Origin: Romanomermis culicivorax
Lineage: Eukaryota > Nematoda > Enoplea > Mermithida > Mermithidae
Length of the DNA: 64,000 bases
Reading direction: 5' to 3'
NCBI GenBank assembly: GCA_963922205.1
Contig: CAWUHX010000038.1
Coordinates: forward strand, 744,001-808,000
Part shown: in pieces, positions 47,601-59,730 of the stretch
Layout of the letters: every line of letters starts with the position of its first letter
How positions within the stretch are numbered: the stretch's first letter is position 1
Notes under the pieces: model-generated
The model's input: the letters and a program-made list of their open reading frames with translations, nothing else
Database searches by the model: none
Told to the model about the DNA's origin: nothing
Translations under genes and position numbers: made by a program

Positions 47601-50600
47601 GGATTTCAACTTTTATGCTGATATTACGTTTGCCGGCTTGAATATTGTTACAACTTCATCATTGATGAACATCAAAAGAAGACTTTAAAAGCTTACTTAA
47701 TTACGATTTCCATATGTTGAGAGGCAAAATAGGCTAATAAATTTACATTTTTCCGAAATCAAATTTTTTATGAAGCTTTATTTAGCCCATTATTACTGGC
47801 GAAGACTATATGCTGAGCGTGTTTGTTCCAAATTTTAACTGTTCTGCCCCAATAGAGAATTTTTCGGTGTCACCTTTTATACGCCGTTTATTCTTCAATG
47901 ATCTGCAGCGAGGTCGCAGCCGAACTTTTATTCAAAATTATGGAAGGCTCGTTGACTCTATTAAATAAATTTTTCGTTCATGATGCACACTCCTTGATGG
48001 CCGATCTTTTCAGCCATTTTAAGACTATCGAAATATTTTTTCTGATCTGTTGTAAGGCTGTGTTTGCCGAAACTCGGACTGCTGCAACGATCATTTCAAA
48101 ATGAACGGAGCATAGTTTCAAGTGATTTCGTGCTCTGGTGATCGACTGCGTGATAAAATAAGCATTTTAATATTAGTGCTCTTTTTAATGAATGAGAAAT
48201 TTCACTAAGTAGAGTAGGAATAAAACAGGTCCCAAAACCCACATCATTCAAAATTCTAATGTCAATACAGTTAGTATTCATTGCTCTAACTTGTACACAA
48301 GTTATAACTATATTAGCTTTTTTAAGCTGGAACGTATTTTAAAACAATCTTTCTTATTTGGGAAAAAAATTTGGTCACTTTACTTAATTTTAGAAAAGAA
48401 TTGGAGCAAAAACAACCATTCTCGGAACATCAATGAGTTTAAACATAATTGCTTGAAAAAATAGACAGCTTCTGAAATGGAAAAATGTGGCAACCGAGAT
48501 TAAACTGTCGATAGATAGGCGCTGTTATACGAAGTGAAATTTATTTAGAGAAAAAGATTGTTAAGCTTACGAATCGCAGAATCAAAAAATGTAACAGCAT
48601 TTTTTATTATTTCTGCATCATGTGTTCACAACTTCTGCTCAGCACTGGAAAATTACAGAAGTTCTTGCTTGTCGAAAAATCTCAATTTTTATTTGGTTGT
48701 CTGTTGTTTTGTTTTCTCGGTTCAAAACTGATTTGATTTCCATTGTTTTGACCAAATTTATGGAATATGATATTGTTAGCTGATATTTCTAATTTTTACA
48801 TGTGTTGGTGACAATAATATGCAGCTGATTGACAACATAAGAACATTGTTTGGATGATTTCTGCTTGGGAAAAAACTGGAAAATTGTGGACAAATAGCCT
48901 GGGAAACCTGGAAAAGTCAGGGAATTTTATTTTGGAAAACCGCTGGACACCCTTAACAAAGTATCCAAACCTATTTATCAGTTCACGCATACCGTAAATT
49001 TACGCAGTTTTTGGAACGACTACAACTGTAATTTTAATTCTGTTCTTTAAAGACCCCTTCTAAACTTTTTGATTCTCAGGTTTTTTGCTTATTGAATTTT
49101 TTCTTCTCTACGTAGCTTCATCGAGTGTCAGGTAAAGAATTTGGATTAGAACATTTACCCTTAATGTGGCACACGAGTAAAGTTCGTTACCTGAGCACGT
49201 GCAATTGCGGTCGTAGACAGGCTTGGCGTGATGATCCGTTCGAAATTTACGAAGCCAATTACGCTTTCTACGAATTGAACAAAGATTTTTCTTGTTGTGA
49301 TCGTCTCGAAAAATTGGAAGCCCCGGTTTACGTCAGGAAACGTAAAATTAAAACTAAAAGTATGAACGAAGAAGAGCAAAGTAAAGAAAATATTAGAAAA
49401 GACTTCCCGGCTCCCAGATTGCGCAAAATATCTGTTGAACAATTATTCGAGAATTTGCGATTGGGAATGGCGGCCACTCAAGAGGAAACAAAAAGTAGGT
49501 TTATAAAGCACGCCATTCTAGAAGTTGATATGCTGTACAAAACTTTTTTCTATGGCTAACGGCACGGCAAGGAAATTCTGAATTCTAGTTCAATATGACA
49601 GTTCTGACGTATTTTTCCTCAAAATATTGGTAATCGACTGAAATGGGACATGAATATTTACATTTCTAAATCGTGAAAAATGCGATGAATCAATTGGTCC
49701 GTCAAAATATAATGTAACCTTGATTTTGTATTTTTTCATATCTTTATCGCGTCAAAAATGTCCGATAATGTGGACGATACCTGTAAATTAATCGTACGTA
49801 CGTAATGCATCGTTGTGCATTTTTAGACACACATCCGACTAGAGACGATTTTCTACCCGATAGAGATAATAGACCTTCGTCATCCAAATTATCAACGTCG
49901 AGTCTGCGACGGGAATCGCCGGGTAAAGTTGATGCGCAAGATAACGAGGAAGAAAGGATGAAAGCAGCGATAAACGGCGGCGAAAACTTAGAACGATCGC
50001 TTTCACAGGGTTTGATCGACGATAGCGAGCTTCTTTTCGGGAACAAAAATTTTCAGGCTGTAAAAGTTAATACACAAGTAAGAAAAAGACTTTTTTCTGT
50101 ATAAGCTTTCAAATTTTTCGGCGATTGTTGATCTGATTTTTTTCGAGCTTTATAAAAAGGATGTAAATACTTTCTCCAGACTTGATTCACTGATTCTTGA
50201 TCTTTAAGAACCTACAAGAAATGTGCTGTAATATCCGCATTGGCAAAAGTGGTAGTCGGTCAAGAAGTTTCGAGAAATTTTGTATTTTTATTTTTAATGA
50301 AGTTAACGTTCCCTGTTTGGACATGGTTGAAACTGAAACTTGCGATTAGTATGTTGGAGTCGTTTCAGGGTTCATACACAACCTGGAAAACCTGGAAAAC
50401 ACAGGGAATTTTTTTTCAGGTCTGGAAAACCTGGAAAACCTGGAAAACACAGGGAATTTTAAGGAAAAATAAATATTTTGTGTTGAAAATTACAGGAAAA
50501 TCGTCAAATTTTTTCGCCGCGCTGCGGCGTGTTTTCTTATTCGACTATGCACATTGAAAGTGAAATTGCTTAAAATCATCGAGTATTTGAGATCGTTTTT

Positions 50601-53600
50601 TTAGTTTTTCAACTTCAACTTTTAATTTAGCCTTTAAATTATTATGTCAAAGTCAACGTTTCAATTGGATTGTAAGGGTAATATTCGAGAAAACATTCAA
50701 ACTCCCTATTTATGCCAGAAAATTGGAGACTAATCAACAAAATATTTTCGGCTATATAGAGCATTCATATTTGCGAGCGAAAAAATCGAGTCTGGTCAGG
50801 GTTTTTTTAGGTCAATTAGGAGCCATGGCTTCTAAAAATTCTGATTGACTCCTAAAAATTTAGGGGCACAAGCCAACATGGCTTATAAAAATTAGAGCCT
50901 TAACGACCCTTTTGATTGGGTGAGCTTAGATGCATTCTTATGCGTTTTTAAGAAAACATATCGAAAATTTTCCGGCGCTTCGCGCCGGATTTCAAATCAC
51001 TTATGATTCTTCTTATCATTTCTGTTGTGCGGTTGGAAAATGTCGGCCTAGCTTACGCTATCTTATAGCTTTTAAACATCAGCATGTTATGGATGAATGT
51101 TTGACCTTGTATTGTTTTTTCACATATTTGACTAAAACATCGATTTTTCTAGATTATTTCCACAAAATCGTTTTGTGGTTATTTAGAATTTTTGACTTTC
51201 GTGAAGATAACTTTTTGCATTTGGAAAATGATTAAGCGTGGGACAATAGCAGAGGTTCTTCTGTCTGAAAAAGTCATTCAATCCATTGCTGCTTGCCTAA
51301 TTTTTGAATTTCAGTTTGCCTGACTGAAAATATGTTGAATTTACTGAAAAATTAGACTTTTCAGGCAGGAAATAGGTATTAAAAATAGTCATTTTCCAAC
51401 GATATAGAATATCAAACGTGACCGGACATTAGAGCGCGGAAACATTAAAGTGCGCACATTAGAGCGCAGAGACATTAGAGCGCAGGACAATAGAGTGCAG
51501 GCACATTAGAACGCAAGCGCAGGACAATAGAGCGCAGGGACATTAGAGCACAGGACAATAGAGCGCAGAAACACTAGAGCGCGGGAAGATTAGAGCGCAG
51601 GACAATAGAGCACAGAGACATTAGAGCGCAGGACAATAGAGCGCGGACATTAGAGCGTGGACAGTAGAGCGCAGGACAATACACCGCAGGATAATAGAGC
51701 ATCCTCGCTCTAACGTCCGCGCTCTATTGTCCTGGCGCTCTATTATCCTTGCGCTCTATTGTCCCGCGCTCTATAGTCCTGCGCTTTAATGTCTCTGCGC
51801 TCTAATGTCCGCGCTCTAATGTCCCTGCGCTCTAATTTCTGCGCTCTATTGTCCCGCGCTCTAATGTCTCGGTACCAATATCAAGATCCGAATTTTTTCC
51901 GATGCTCTGCACCGCGTTAATTACCGATATCCGAGTCCGAAGTAAAATATCTATCACACTTTTTTATGGTTTATACGTTGGTTTATATATATCATAAATA
52001 ATTATGATTGGTAAATTACTGGCTCTTGATATACGAAAACGTTAGAAAAATGTTTTAACGCTTACACCAATCAAATGCTGAAAAGATCACGATTGATCAT
52101 CAGTAGCTGCATAAGAATGTGCTGAAAAATTAATTTTCCGACGTTTTAGAGGCTTCAGAATCAAAATTTTTCGGCGCTAGGTTACGCACTAATTTGAAAT
52201 AAATTTTTTGATTTAGTACTCTATTTTTGATGATACTTTAGCTTACACATGTTTCTATTATTCAGTATTTTTCTTCAGGATTTTAATATTTCATCATTAT
52301 AAAAACCTGGAAAAATTTCATTTGTCAACCTGGAAAACCTGGAAAACACAGGGAATTTTTTTTCTCCAACTTTGTATGAACCCTGTCGTTTACTCTGCGT
52401 GATAAAATTGTCTGCTTTTCATGCATTTGGAAAATTTTGCTCTTGAGGACGACGCTGATATGATTTTACCGGACCGTGACAACGTCCTAAGTTCTTCTTT
52501 GCCCAATATGCCTGGAACTGGATCACAATTGTCCGAGTTATTACGCAATAACGCTGCGGATGATCAAATTTTATCATCTTCCCTACTTTCGCCAACCATT
52601 GAAAATTTAGACAAGAAAGACGAACAAACGGACGTCGTTATTGAAGATGATAAAAATGTGGCCAATATTTCTGACCAAGAAGAAAATAGCGTACTATGTG
52701 ATGATTTAGCTCCGGAGACGACGGAAAAACACTCTGATCATAAATTATGGGAGAAAGAGAACGAAGAAATTGGACAATGGGCCAGCGAGGAAGAAATGGA
52801 ATACGAAGAAGTGGATGAAGACGGAATTTATTTGCCAGGCATGGTCCACAGTTTATGTCAGCCCGGATTATTGCCGCTTTTCCCATCGTGGACTCTGATT
52901 TGTATTGGACATTCCAGCATTTATTCACATTCTAGTGGTAAGACTTTACAAGTCGAAAATTATAACAAAATATTTTAGAGCGAAAGCACCACAACTTTTG
53001 AAATGTAAGACTTACCTGCTGGGATTTGAATTTTCAAGCTATATTAGAAATGTTTAATTCAAACAGGGACTTACGGCAGTTTTCGGTTGTCAAAAGATTC
53101 CATTTTTTGATCGTTTGCCTGATTTTGATGGCTAATTGATACGATTTTTGCTTTTTGGCACGAATTTGCAGAAACTAGTTTACAGATGTTTTTTCATTTT
53201 GTTTCTATTTTTGATGATATTATCTAAGCTGACTAAAAGCATCAGCACATTAACATATTTCCTAGGTCGAAATTCAATGAATATTTTGCGTAGATTAGCA
53301 ACCATGGTGAAAATTTGTTGTTATTTTATTTTATTTATTTATGTGAAATTCGTCGCATATATCAAATCATTAGTATCAGGCTGTCTTGGTCTAGTGGTTA
53401 TCGGCTCTGACTCAGACATGCACGGCAAGAATTTTCCAGGGGGAGGGTCCTTGGACTTTTTATCTGGGGGGAGCAAAAAAACAAAAAAAAATTATGCAAG
53501 CCTCTTTTTGGTACAAAATATGCATAAAAATCATGAAAAAACTGTCTTGGAAAAAGTCCAGGTGGGGGTGTTTGACGATTTTTTTTGGCCAGGGAGTGGC

Positions 53601-56600
53601 CAAGGTCTCAGGTAAGGGGGTTTATCCCCTACCCCCCTATGTGCATGTATGCTCTAACTACTAGTCTCAAGAACCAGGTAGCTGGTTCAGGCAGACACAG
53701 CCTCTCATATTTTCGGGGTAGATTTTGTAGACGAGCTTGGAATGCTGCTTGCTCGGGTCTACTCAGCCCAGTTAGCATCTTGGCGATAGTGCGACGAATG
53801 AGGAGGTGGGCCTATTTAATTATGAGGTAGGTATAGCCGAACAAGTCCTGCTTGTCAGGCAGACTCCAGCCTGTTTAATGCGGCCTCCACTAGGCGTTAA
53901 AAAGCACCCAAAGAGCGCCTCTTATATAGGGTGGGCACTTATATGACCGTATAGTGCTATAAAGCCTGCCTTTCCGGCTATAGAAAAATGGCTAGGTGTA
54001 CCCGCAAAAATTTTTAAATTAAAAACAAATTATTAGTATCGGGAAGCTGGTTATCTCTGGAACGTTCACGAGAATTAGTGTCAAGTCACATGATTTCATA
54101 TTGACAGTGCATCGATTTAAAGATATTTAGATAACAATTCGAATATAAGCTTTAATCACAATCTGTTTTTATAACATATTTTCATATCTGCGCTAAAGAA
54201 CGTGGCAAAAAGATCGACAATCGATGTTTTGAAAATCAAATTCTGGGTGCTGCATTCTTCAGCCGTTTCTGCCATTAAAATTCGATACGTGTGCGCAGAG
54301 TCTTATGCGGCGTGTCCCATTTACAAAAAGTATGCATATTTTTATGGTTCTCATCTCATTTGGGAAAAAGATTTCGGAAGAAATCTCAAGATTTCCCGGC
54401 GCTTGACGATAGTTATGATTATAACACTCATTGCGTCGTCGTCAACATGTCTACTTTCACGTATCAATTACAATGCAGCAGTTACTCAATCGTCTTTTTT
54501 TGTTTCAAAAACGGTGGAAACATCATTCTAGACTGAAAAATTAAATTTCTATTTGGGAACGCTTGTTGCGAAGAGTCATTGATCAAGCTCAATGAGATAC
54601 GTTTGAAAGTGCCTTCAAGTTTCTTCTATTCTATATTATTACCTAAAATATATTGAAAAAAACTTTCAACCCAAAATCTAGCCTTCGTCCTTACACGGGG
54701 ATCCAAGGTGAAAAATTTCGGAGCGGACTACACTTTTACCTTCTTAATCGTCAATTTTTGTTCTATTTCGAGACAACTTATATAAATTCATGTATTCCCA
54801 TTATTCTTGTCAAAAATCGCAAATTTGTATTTAACTAGTTCGCCCAGTTATTTAAATAATGCGTGTATATATTTGTATTCCGAATTTAAGCTATACATTA
54901 ATCGTGTTTCACTCTGATATTCCGAAGACTGCAGTCTTTGTGTGATGATTTTCTGTCGTGTTCGAAAATGAATGTTTTCCAGGTTTGCGGGATAGTCCTA
55001 ATTTTACGCACGGAAGTTCTTATCTTTTGCCGTGGGATGTTACTTTACCATCTGTAGATTTGGAACGTTGGCACGATCTTATGGAAGCCATGATTTTATC
55101 GTCTAAAAGAGCGGCGCCGTATAAAAAACCGCGTTTGCCGTTGCATAAAAGTAACGTTTGATCATTATGAACACAGCAGCCTCATATTTATAAATCAGTT
55201 CGCGTCAGACTTCTAGTTTTTCTAATGACCTGAAAATGTTCTTTCCCAATAGTCGCAGAATTATCTTTTTTTGAGCGGAGAATTTTATTTTTCTATTTAC
55301 TTTCTTTGCGGTTTCCAGAAGACGGTTCAGTGTCTGTGAAAGTTTTTGTCGGCTTCGAGTACGAATGTCCACGCGGACATAGATTTATGATGCAATCGCC
55401 TGAAAAAATGTTGAAGCATGCCAGCTCGAGTAGCGGACCGAAAGTGAGTTTTTTAATTCAGATTGTTCGAAACTGCTGTGCATTGAAACGTTTTTTGGAA
55501 TAGTTATCGTAATTAATTCTGAAATCGAAATGGTTCCGTATCTTATACAATTACGAATGAATTTTTAAAAATATTGACCTTAAAGCTCGGAAAGTGGGAA
55601 AAATTTAAGAGTACTTGCCCAATACCCAGCCCTTTTCCTTGAAATTATTTGGATGTCAAATTTTGAACACGTAGATAATCGGAGATGCATGGCGAAAATT
55701 TTTCATTCGGAAGGTTCTAGATGGGGAAATTTAGGTAAGGGGTGAAATTCCCTGCAAAAAGACAATTTTGGCTTCAGGTTAGAATTTTTACTTCCACACC
55801 TATGTGCATTTATGTACATAATTTTATTAAATATATTTGCTTTGTTCAAACATCCAAAGAAAGCTCATTTTCGACGTTTTGATCACTCCTCCTGTATTTC
55901 GGTGTCATTCAAATTCAGAATCTCGGATATTATTCTTGATTTCTAACAATCTTAAAACTCGTATTTACTGAAAAAAATCGTGATTGGATACGAATTTTAT
56001 TTATTTGTGTCGCGATTTCTCAAGAATACTTTTTTTGAGGACAGCGGCGCTGATACTGTGCTCAAAGATATGCCGCTTTGGGCGCCGTGCAATTGCAAGT
56101 AAGATTTATTTCTCATAGGTACCAGAATCAATTTCTTCTGCAGTGTTTAGGGAGAAAGAGGTCAAGTCTTGAAAAATATTCTTGCTGTGTTTTAGAAATT
56201 TTATAAACCATTAAGGCCCTGTCATACTTCACGGCGCGGCGCCGCGCGGTACCGGCCGGCGCCGCGCGGCGCCGGTTGTCCTATTCATACTAACAGGCGG
56301 CGCCGCTTTTTACTTTTGGATTTTGCTCTTCTCAAAAAATGTGTATTGGTTTAGTTGAAACCTAATGGGGCGCCGCGCGGCGCCGCAAAAATTACAAAAA
56401 CCTATTCATACTTCAAAGGCGGTACCGCGCGGTGAAGTATGACAGGGCCTTTAGTCTTTTTTGACAGTTATCCGTCGAAGTTCATTTCAGTCCGCATGAT
56501 CATGAATGAAACCATTTCTTCGGTATCTTGCTTTATTGGTCTATTTTCAAATGAGAATTTCAGATTTAATGACGATCAAAATGTTCTTACTGAACTCTGT

Positions 56601-57231
56601 CAATAAAAATCATTTTTTAAAGTTGTTTACTTTGATCTTTGCGTTTTCTCTAACTACCGTGCTAAAAATTTCCGGTGTGCTGGTTGTTTTTTATTTTTTC
56701 CATTGTCTAATTCCATGCGTAGAAAATTTTCAAATTGCTCTAATTTTTAAAAAAATTGACACCGACAAAATTCTATTATTGTAAAATCTGTCATATTTTG
56801 AGCTATTCGAAGCAGCAAAGGCTTTTCGGTGATCAATATAGATTATAAGATTTTTCGATTCATTTTTGAAAATTAATCTGAATACTCAATTCATCCATTT
56901 TATCGAAAATTGCCATTATATATCACGAAAAATTCGTGAATTTTTTGAATTTTTTAGACAAACCCAAGGTCAGCTGACGCGTTTGCACGTTATAACACCG
57001 AAAGCTCCTGTTTTGGTCGTCTTGAATCCAAAAGTTCAACCGCGCGCCAGCGCTCCGCTCTTCAATCCTGGATTTTTGACACCGCCTCGTTTGGGCCCTG
57101 CTCAGTACTGGATTTTACGCTTACCGTTCGTTTACGTCGGTCCGGAAGGGTCGTTTTATCCGCCTAAAGAAGACTACCATCCATACGGTCGTATTTTGAA
57201 ATCTTCCATTTCTGTTATCGCAGATTTGTAA
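44603..57231 (+). CDS. SMG8: SMG8, nonsense-mediated mRNA decay factor (17 coding exons, two lesions)
   Basis: Exons: 44603-44649, 44707-44860, 44918-45155, 45347-45414, 45477-45723, 45775-45973, 46050-46168, 46370-46500, 46553-46640, 47069-47224, 49116-49494, 49827-50077, 52448-52937, 54983-55150, 55319-55443, 56040-56098, 56958-57231; about 1,063 residues. Hallmarks: [91 protein letters not shown], and a conserved C-terminus. SMG8 binds SMG9 and restrains the SMG1 kinase that phosphorylates UPF1. Exon 3 is 238 nt although both its junctions are phase 0, and its frame changes near 44,985-45,010, so one base is extra. Exon 5 ends in TAG (45,721) directly before its GT donor, where AAG is expected. 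All other phases agree. AATAAA at 57,242. The exon 13 acceptor (52,447) is the least certain. Confidence 0.9.
47293..48953. mobile_element. 1.66-kb DNA transposon remnant in intron 10 of SMG8
   Basis: Inverted ends AGGGTGTCCAGC (47,293) and GCTGGACACCCT (48,953). Directly inside both ends is the motif CCTGGAAAAGTCAGGGAATTT-like in the same orientation (about 47,330 and 48,905). There is no transposase ORF. Removing it leaves an intron of about 230 bases. I cannot see a clear target duplication. Confidence 0.65.
50366..52385. mobile_element. 2.0-kb DNA transposon in intron 12 of SMG8 with 6-bp target duplication
   Basis: Inverted ends CAGGGTTCATACA (50,366) and TGTATGAACCCTG (52,385), flanked by TCGTTT on both sides (50,360-50,365 and 52,386-52,391). 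Just inside both ends are direct copies of ACCTGGAAAACCTGGAAAAC ACAGGGAATTTT. A CG-rich hairpin (50,957) and the foldback array (51,424-51,871) lie inside. Without it the intron would be about 350 bases. No transposase ORF was found. A 6-bp duplication is uncommon among DNA transposons (IS3EU and Dada have 6 or so), but I do not assign a superfamily. Confidence 0.75.
51424..51871. repeat. Foldback minisatellite: inverted arrays of a 15-bp unit
   Basis: The left arm (51,424-51,700) is about 18 units near GACAATAGAGCGCAG; the right arm (51,703-51,871) is about 11 units of the complement (CTGCGCTCTATTGTC). The arms almost touch, with a loop of a few bases at about 51,705. Units alternate ACATTAGAGCGC and ACAATAGAGCGC versions on both sides. 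It lies within the element at 50,366-52,385. Confidence 0.85.
53380..53640. repeat. tRNA-like head and GGGGG-rich repeat in intron 13 of SMG8
   Basis: CTTGGTCTAGTGGTTATCGG (53,384-53,403) matches a tRNA A-box but has no B-box downstream, so it is at most a truncated SINE head. It is followed (53,430-53,640) by a G-rich sequence containing GGACTTTTTATCTGGGGGG and AAAAAGTCCAGGTGGGGGTG, related to 42,003-42,120. The rest of this intron is AT-rich, with one CG-rich hairpin-family copy at 54,330-54,480. Confidence 0.4.
56214..56450. mobile_element. GC-rich MITE in intron 16 of SMG8 with TTA target duplication
   Basis: 237 bp from AGGCCCTGTCATACTTCAC to GTGAAGTATGACAGGGCCT, a perfect 19-bp inverted repeat, flanked by TTA on both sides (56,211-56,213 and 56,451-56,453). 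The subterminal regions are dense GGCGCCGCGCGGCGCC palindromes. A 3-bp TTA duplication is typical of PIF/Harbinger elements. No ORF. Confidence 0.85.
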
Positions 57232-57469
57232 ATTATTACAAAATAAATTGTCTATATTTAATCCATGTCGCACAGAAAATAATATACTTCAACAGAAAAA
57301 AAAACTTGATTTCTGAGTAAACTTGAGGAAAAATAAGACTTTTTTAGTTGTTTGATATATGCACCTATAACATTCCCGCTAGGATCTGTTACTGGAATTT
57401 TTTGATACATATAACCGAGTTGAAATCGGTTTTGAGACGTCGGTTTTTTACCCAAGAAATTATGGCTAG

Positions 57470-57683
57470 AGGGTCATTTCTACTTGCCTTTTTCGGCGGA
57501 ACGGAACGGAACCGATCGCCAACAGCCTGAAAATCAACTTTCGATCGGAAAGAATAACTGCAATTTTCTAGGAAATGGCCGACGGTAACCTCCAACCGAA
57601 CGGAACGAAAATTTTCATTCTCTTCGGTAACGGTGTGTCGATTGCATTCCGTCCCGCCGAAAAAGGCAAGTATAAATGACCCT
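57470..57683. mobile_element. MITE, AGGGTC family, copy 3
   Basis: 214 bp, AGGGTCATTTCTACTTGCC to GGCAAGTATAAATGACCCT, downstream of SMG8. It is reversed relative to copy 1 (CCGATCGCCAACAGCCTGAA on the left side). Confidence 0.85.
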
Positions 57684-57810
57684 TAAGAAAATATATGACA
57701 TGCGTTCATCTGTAGAATGATACGAAATTCTTATAGCCAGTGACTTCCGTGAGAGCTCAGAAATATTTCCTGAGACAAGTTATCCATGAGTTGGTCGTCG
57801 ATAAGTAAAT

Positions 57811-59259
57811 TGTCACGTGCCGCTCAATTCTCCAACGTCACGTGATCCCGATCATGCCGACATTTCGTTATTTTTTTCATGTTTCGATTATTACTCGATC
57901 ATGCTTTTGTTTATTTCATTTTTACACATACATTTTGTGTTCGTTTTTATATTTTCATGCATTTCTATGTTTCGTTTTGTTGTATTTTTATTTCTTTACA
58001 AACGTGGGCTACAGTAGGCCCTTTAGCTAAAAACTTCCGCCAGTCGTGCTCCACGAGCACATGGCTATTTTTGGTGCGCTCACGCACCTCTTATCATCAA
58101 AATTAGCGTCGTTTTTGTTACGCAAAAACGACTAGCTAAGAAGTTTTAGCTAAAGACGTTCATATGCTTAGCATAGGCACTGCAGCCGGCCTCAGTGCTA
58201 AACGCATGTGAATGAAAAAATGTCTATGTGCTCATAGGCATCTTCTGCATCGCGTCTAGCTGCAGAAGTTAGCTTGAGCGCCGAGAAACTCCGCCCAAGC
58301 TGCAGCTGTAGCCAAACATGTCCTTAAAAGGACATGTTTCTTTAGTTTTTCGCTCATTCTTGGGTTCACCAAGCTTTCGTTCGGTTGTAACTCCGCGTCC
58401 GCCGCTCTTCATCGAATTTGCATATTTTTATTGTACACCCGTGCGTCCGCCGCCTTACTACCAATAAATTTGCATAAATTTACCCTTGTTCACTGCGTCC
58501 GCCGCTTACCGCCTATAGTACCCCGCTGCCCATCAGTGCCAGGTGTCCGACCGCCCCGGTTCGTGAACTAAACGTTGGAGTTTCGCCTCCCGCTCGCTCC
58601 CGCACGCCGCCGCTCACTCTCGCTCGCCGCCTAGGACGTTTGAGGATCGCATCCCCCGCTCCCAGTGCCAGAAGACCCAAAGCATCCAGGGACTTGCCGC
58701 CCGTTGCGTCGTAATCGCTTGAGAAACAGGACTAGGTGAGTCTTCTCAGGGGATTATTGTTATTTGTGGGCTATTTGTTGGGAAATCCTTCCTGAGTCGG
58801 TTTCCCGAGGTTTCCACAGATAGGTAGGGCCTCCACCTCTCAGGTTCGGGCTAAAAGGGGCTGTCTGGTTCATAATCGGGTCCCACAAACTAGGTCATTT
58901 TACGGGTGACCCTGTCCCCACTCTCACTGAGTAGGACTCGGGGATTGTCGCACCTAGCCTGGCAGCGTTGTCCATTACCCTACAGCAAGACCCCAAAGGA
59001 CAACACAAGAGAACCAACTATAGACCTCTCTATAGCCACCATTTGCCAGGTTAGGCCCCAATGCCAACTTGGTAAGCCTGGGGAAAATGCCAGTATCCAT
59101 CAGGAGTCACAGCCTATTACTCACTGTAATAGGATCAATCTGATATGGTTCACCATCAATGTGACGTCTAAAACACGGTATTACCTGATGAGATACCCAA
59201 ACCTCCCCAGCTCTCCCAAATAAACATGTCATACACGTGACATGGCGTAAAATGTGACA
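57811..59259 (-). mobile_element. Solo LTR related to the element at 1-7,072
   Basis: Ends TGTCAC...GTGACA, flanked on both sides by AAAT (57,807-57,810 and 59,260-59,263), as left by recombination between two LTRs. From about 58,010 to the right end it aligns with 5,991-7,072, but many substitutions and an extra 150-200 bases show it is a distinct subfamily. The left 200 bases (57,811-58,010) do not align by eye with the other LTR. No internal sequence remains. Confidence 0.7.
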
Positions 59260-59301
59260 AAATGTACCACACTCAAATGATCAGTCGCAGTTGTAATCTC
59301 A

Positions 59302-59691
59302 AGGGCCATTTGCCTTACGGAACAGAACGGACCGTCGACGGCTTGAACCGTTCAACCTGAAAATCTAGTTTCGATGGGAAAGTATAAAGCAATTTTGCGG
59401 AAACCGATCGACGATAACCTCAAACCGAACCGACGTTGTTCCGTCGATTCCATTCCGTTCCATCGGAAAGGAAAAAAGTCATTTATACTTGACTTTTCCA
59501 ACGGAACGGAATGCAATTGACACAACGTAACCGAACGAAAGAGAAATTTTCGTTCAGTTCGTTGGGAGTTTCCGTCGGTCGTTTTTCGCAAAATTGCAGT
59601 TATCCTTTCCGAGCTAAAGTGGATTTTCAGGCTGGACGTTTCAAGCTTTTGGTGATCAATTCCGTCGAAAAAAGCAAGTATAAATGACCCT
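59302..59691. mobile_element. MITE, AGGGTC family, two degraded copies back to back
   Basis: A shorter copy (about 59,302-59,480) starting AGGGCCATTTGCC is joined to a fuller one (about 59,485-59,691) that contains GTCATTTATACTTGAC, CGGAACGGAATGCAATTGAC and ends AAGTATAAATGACCCT. Confidence 0.7.
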
Positions 59692-59730
59692 CAAGAATAA
59701 TTGACCTTTAATTAATGCATTTGTATCTTA

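Noticed and set aside
51424..51871. Possible CRISPR-like array
   Set aside because: Units are contiguous with no unique spacers, and the second half is the inverted complement; this is a foldback minisatellite in an animal genome.
53384..53450. tRNA gene from the TGGTCTAGTGG motif
   Set aside because: No B-box, no acceptor or T-arm pairing downstream; at most a truncated SINE head.
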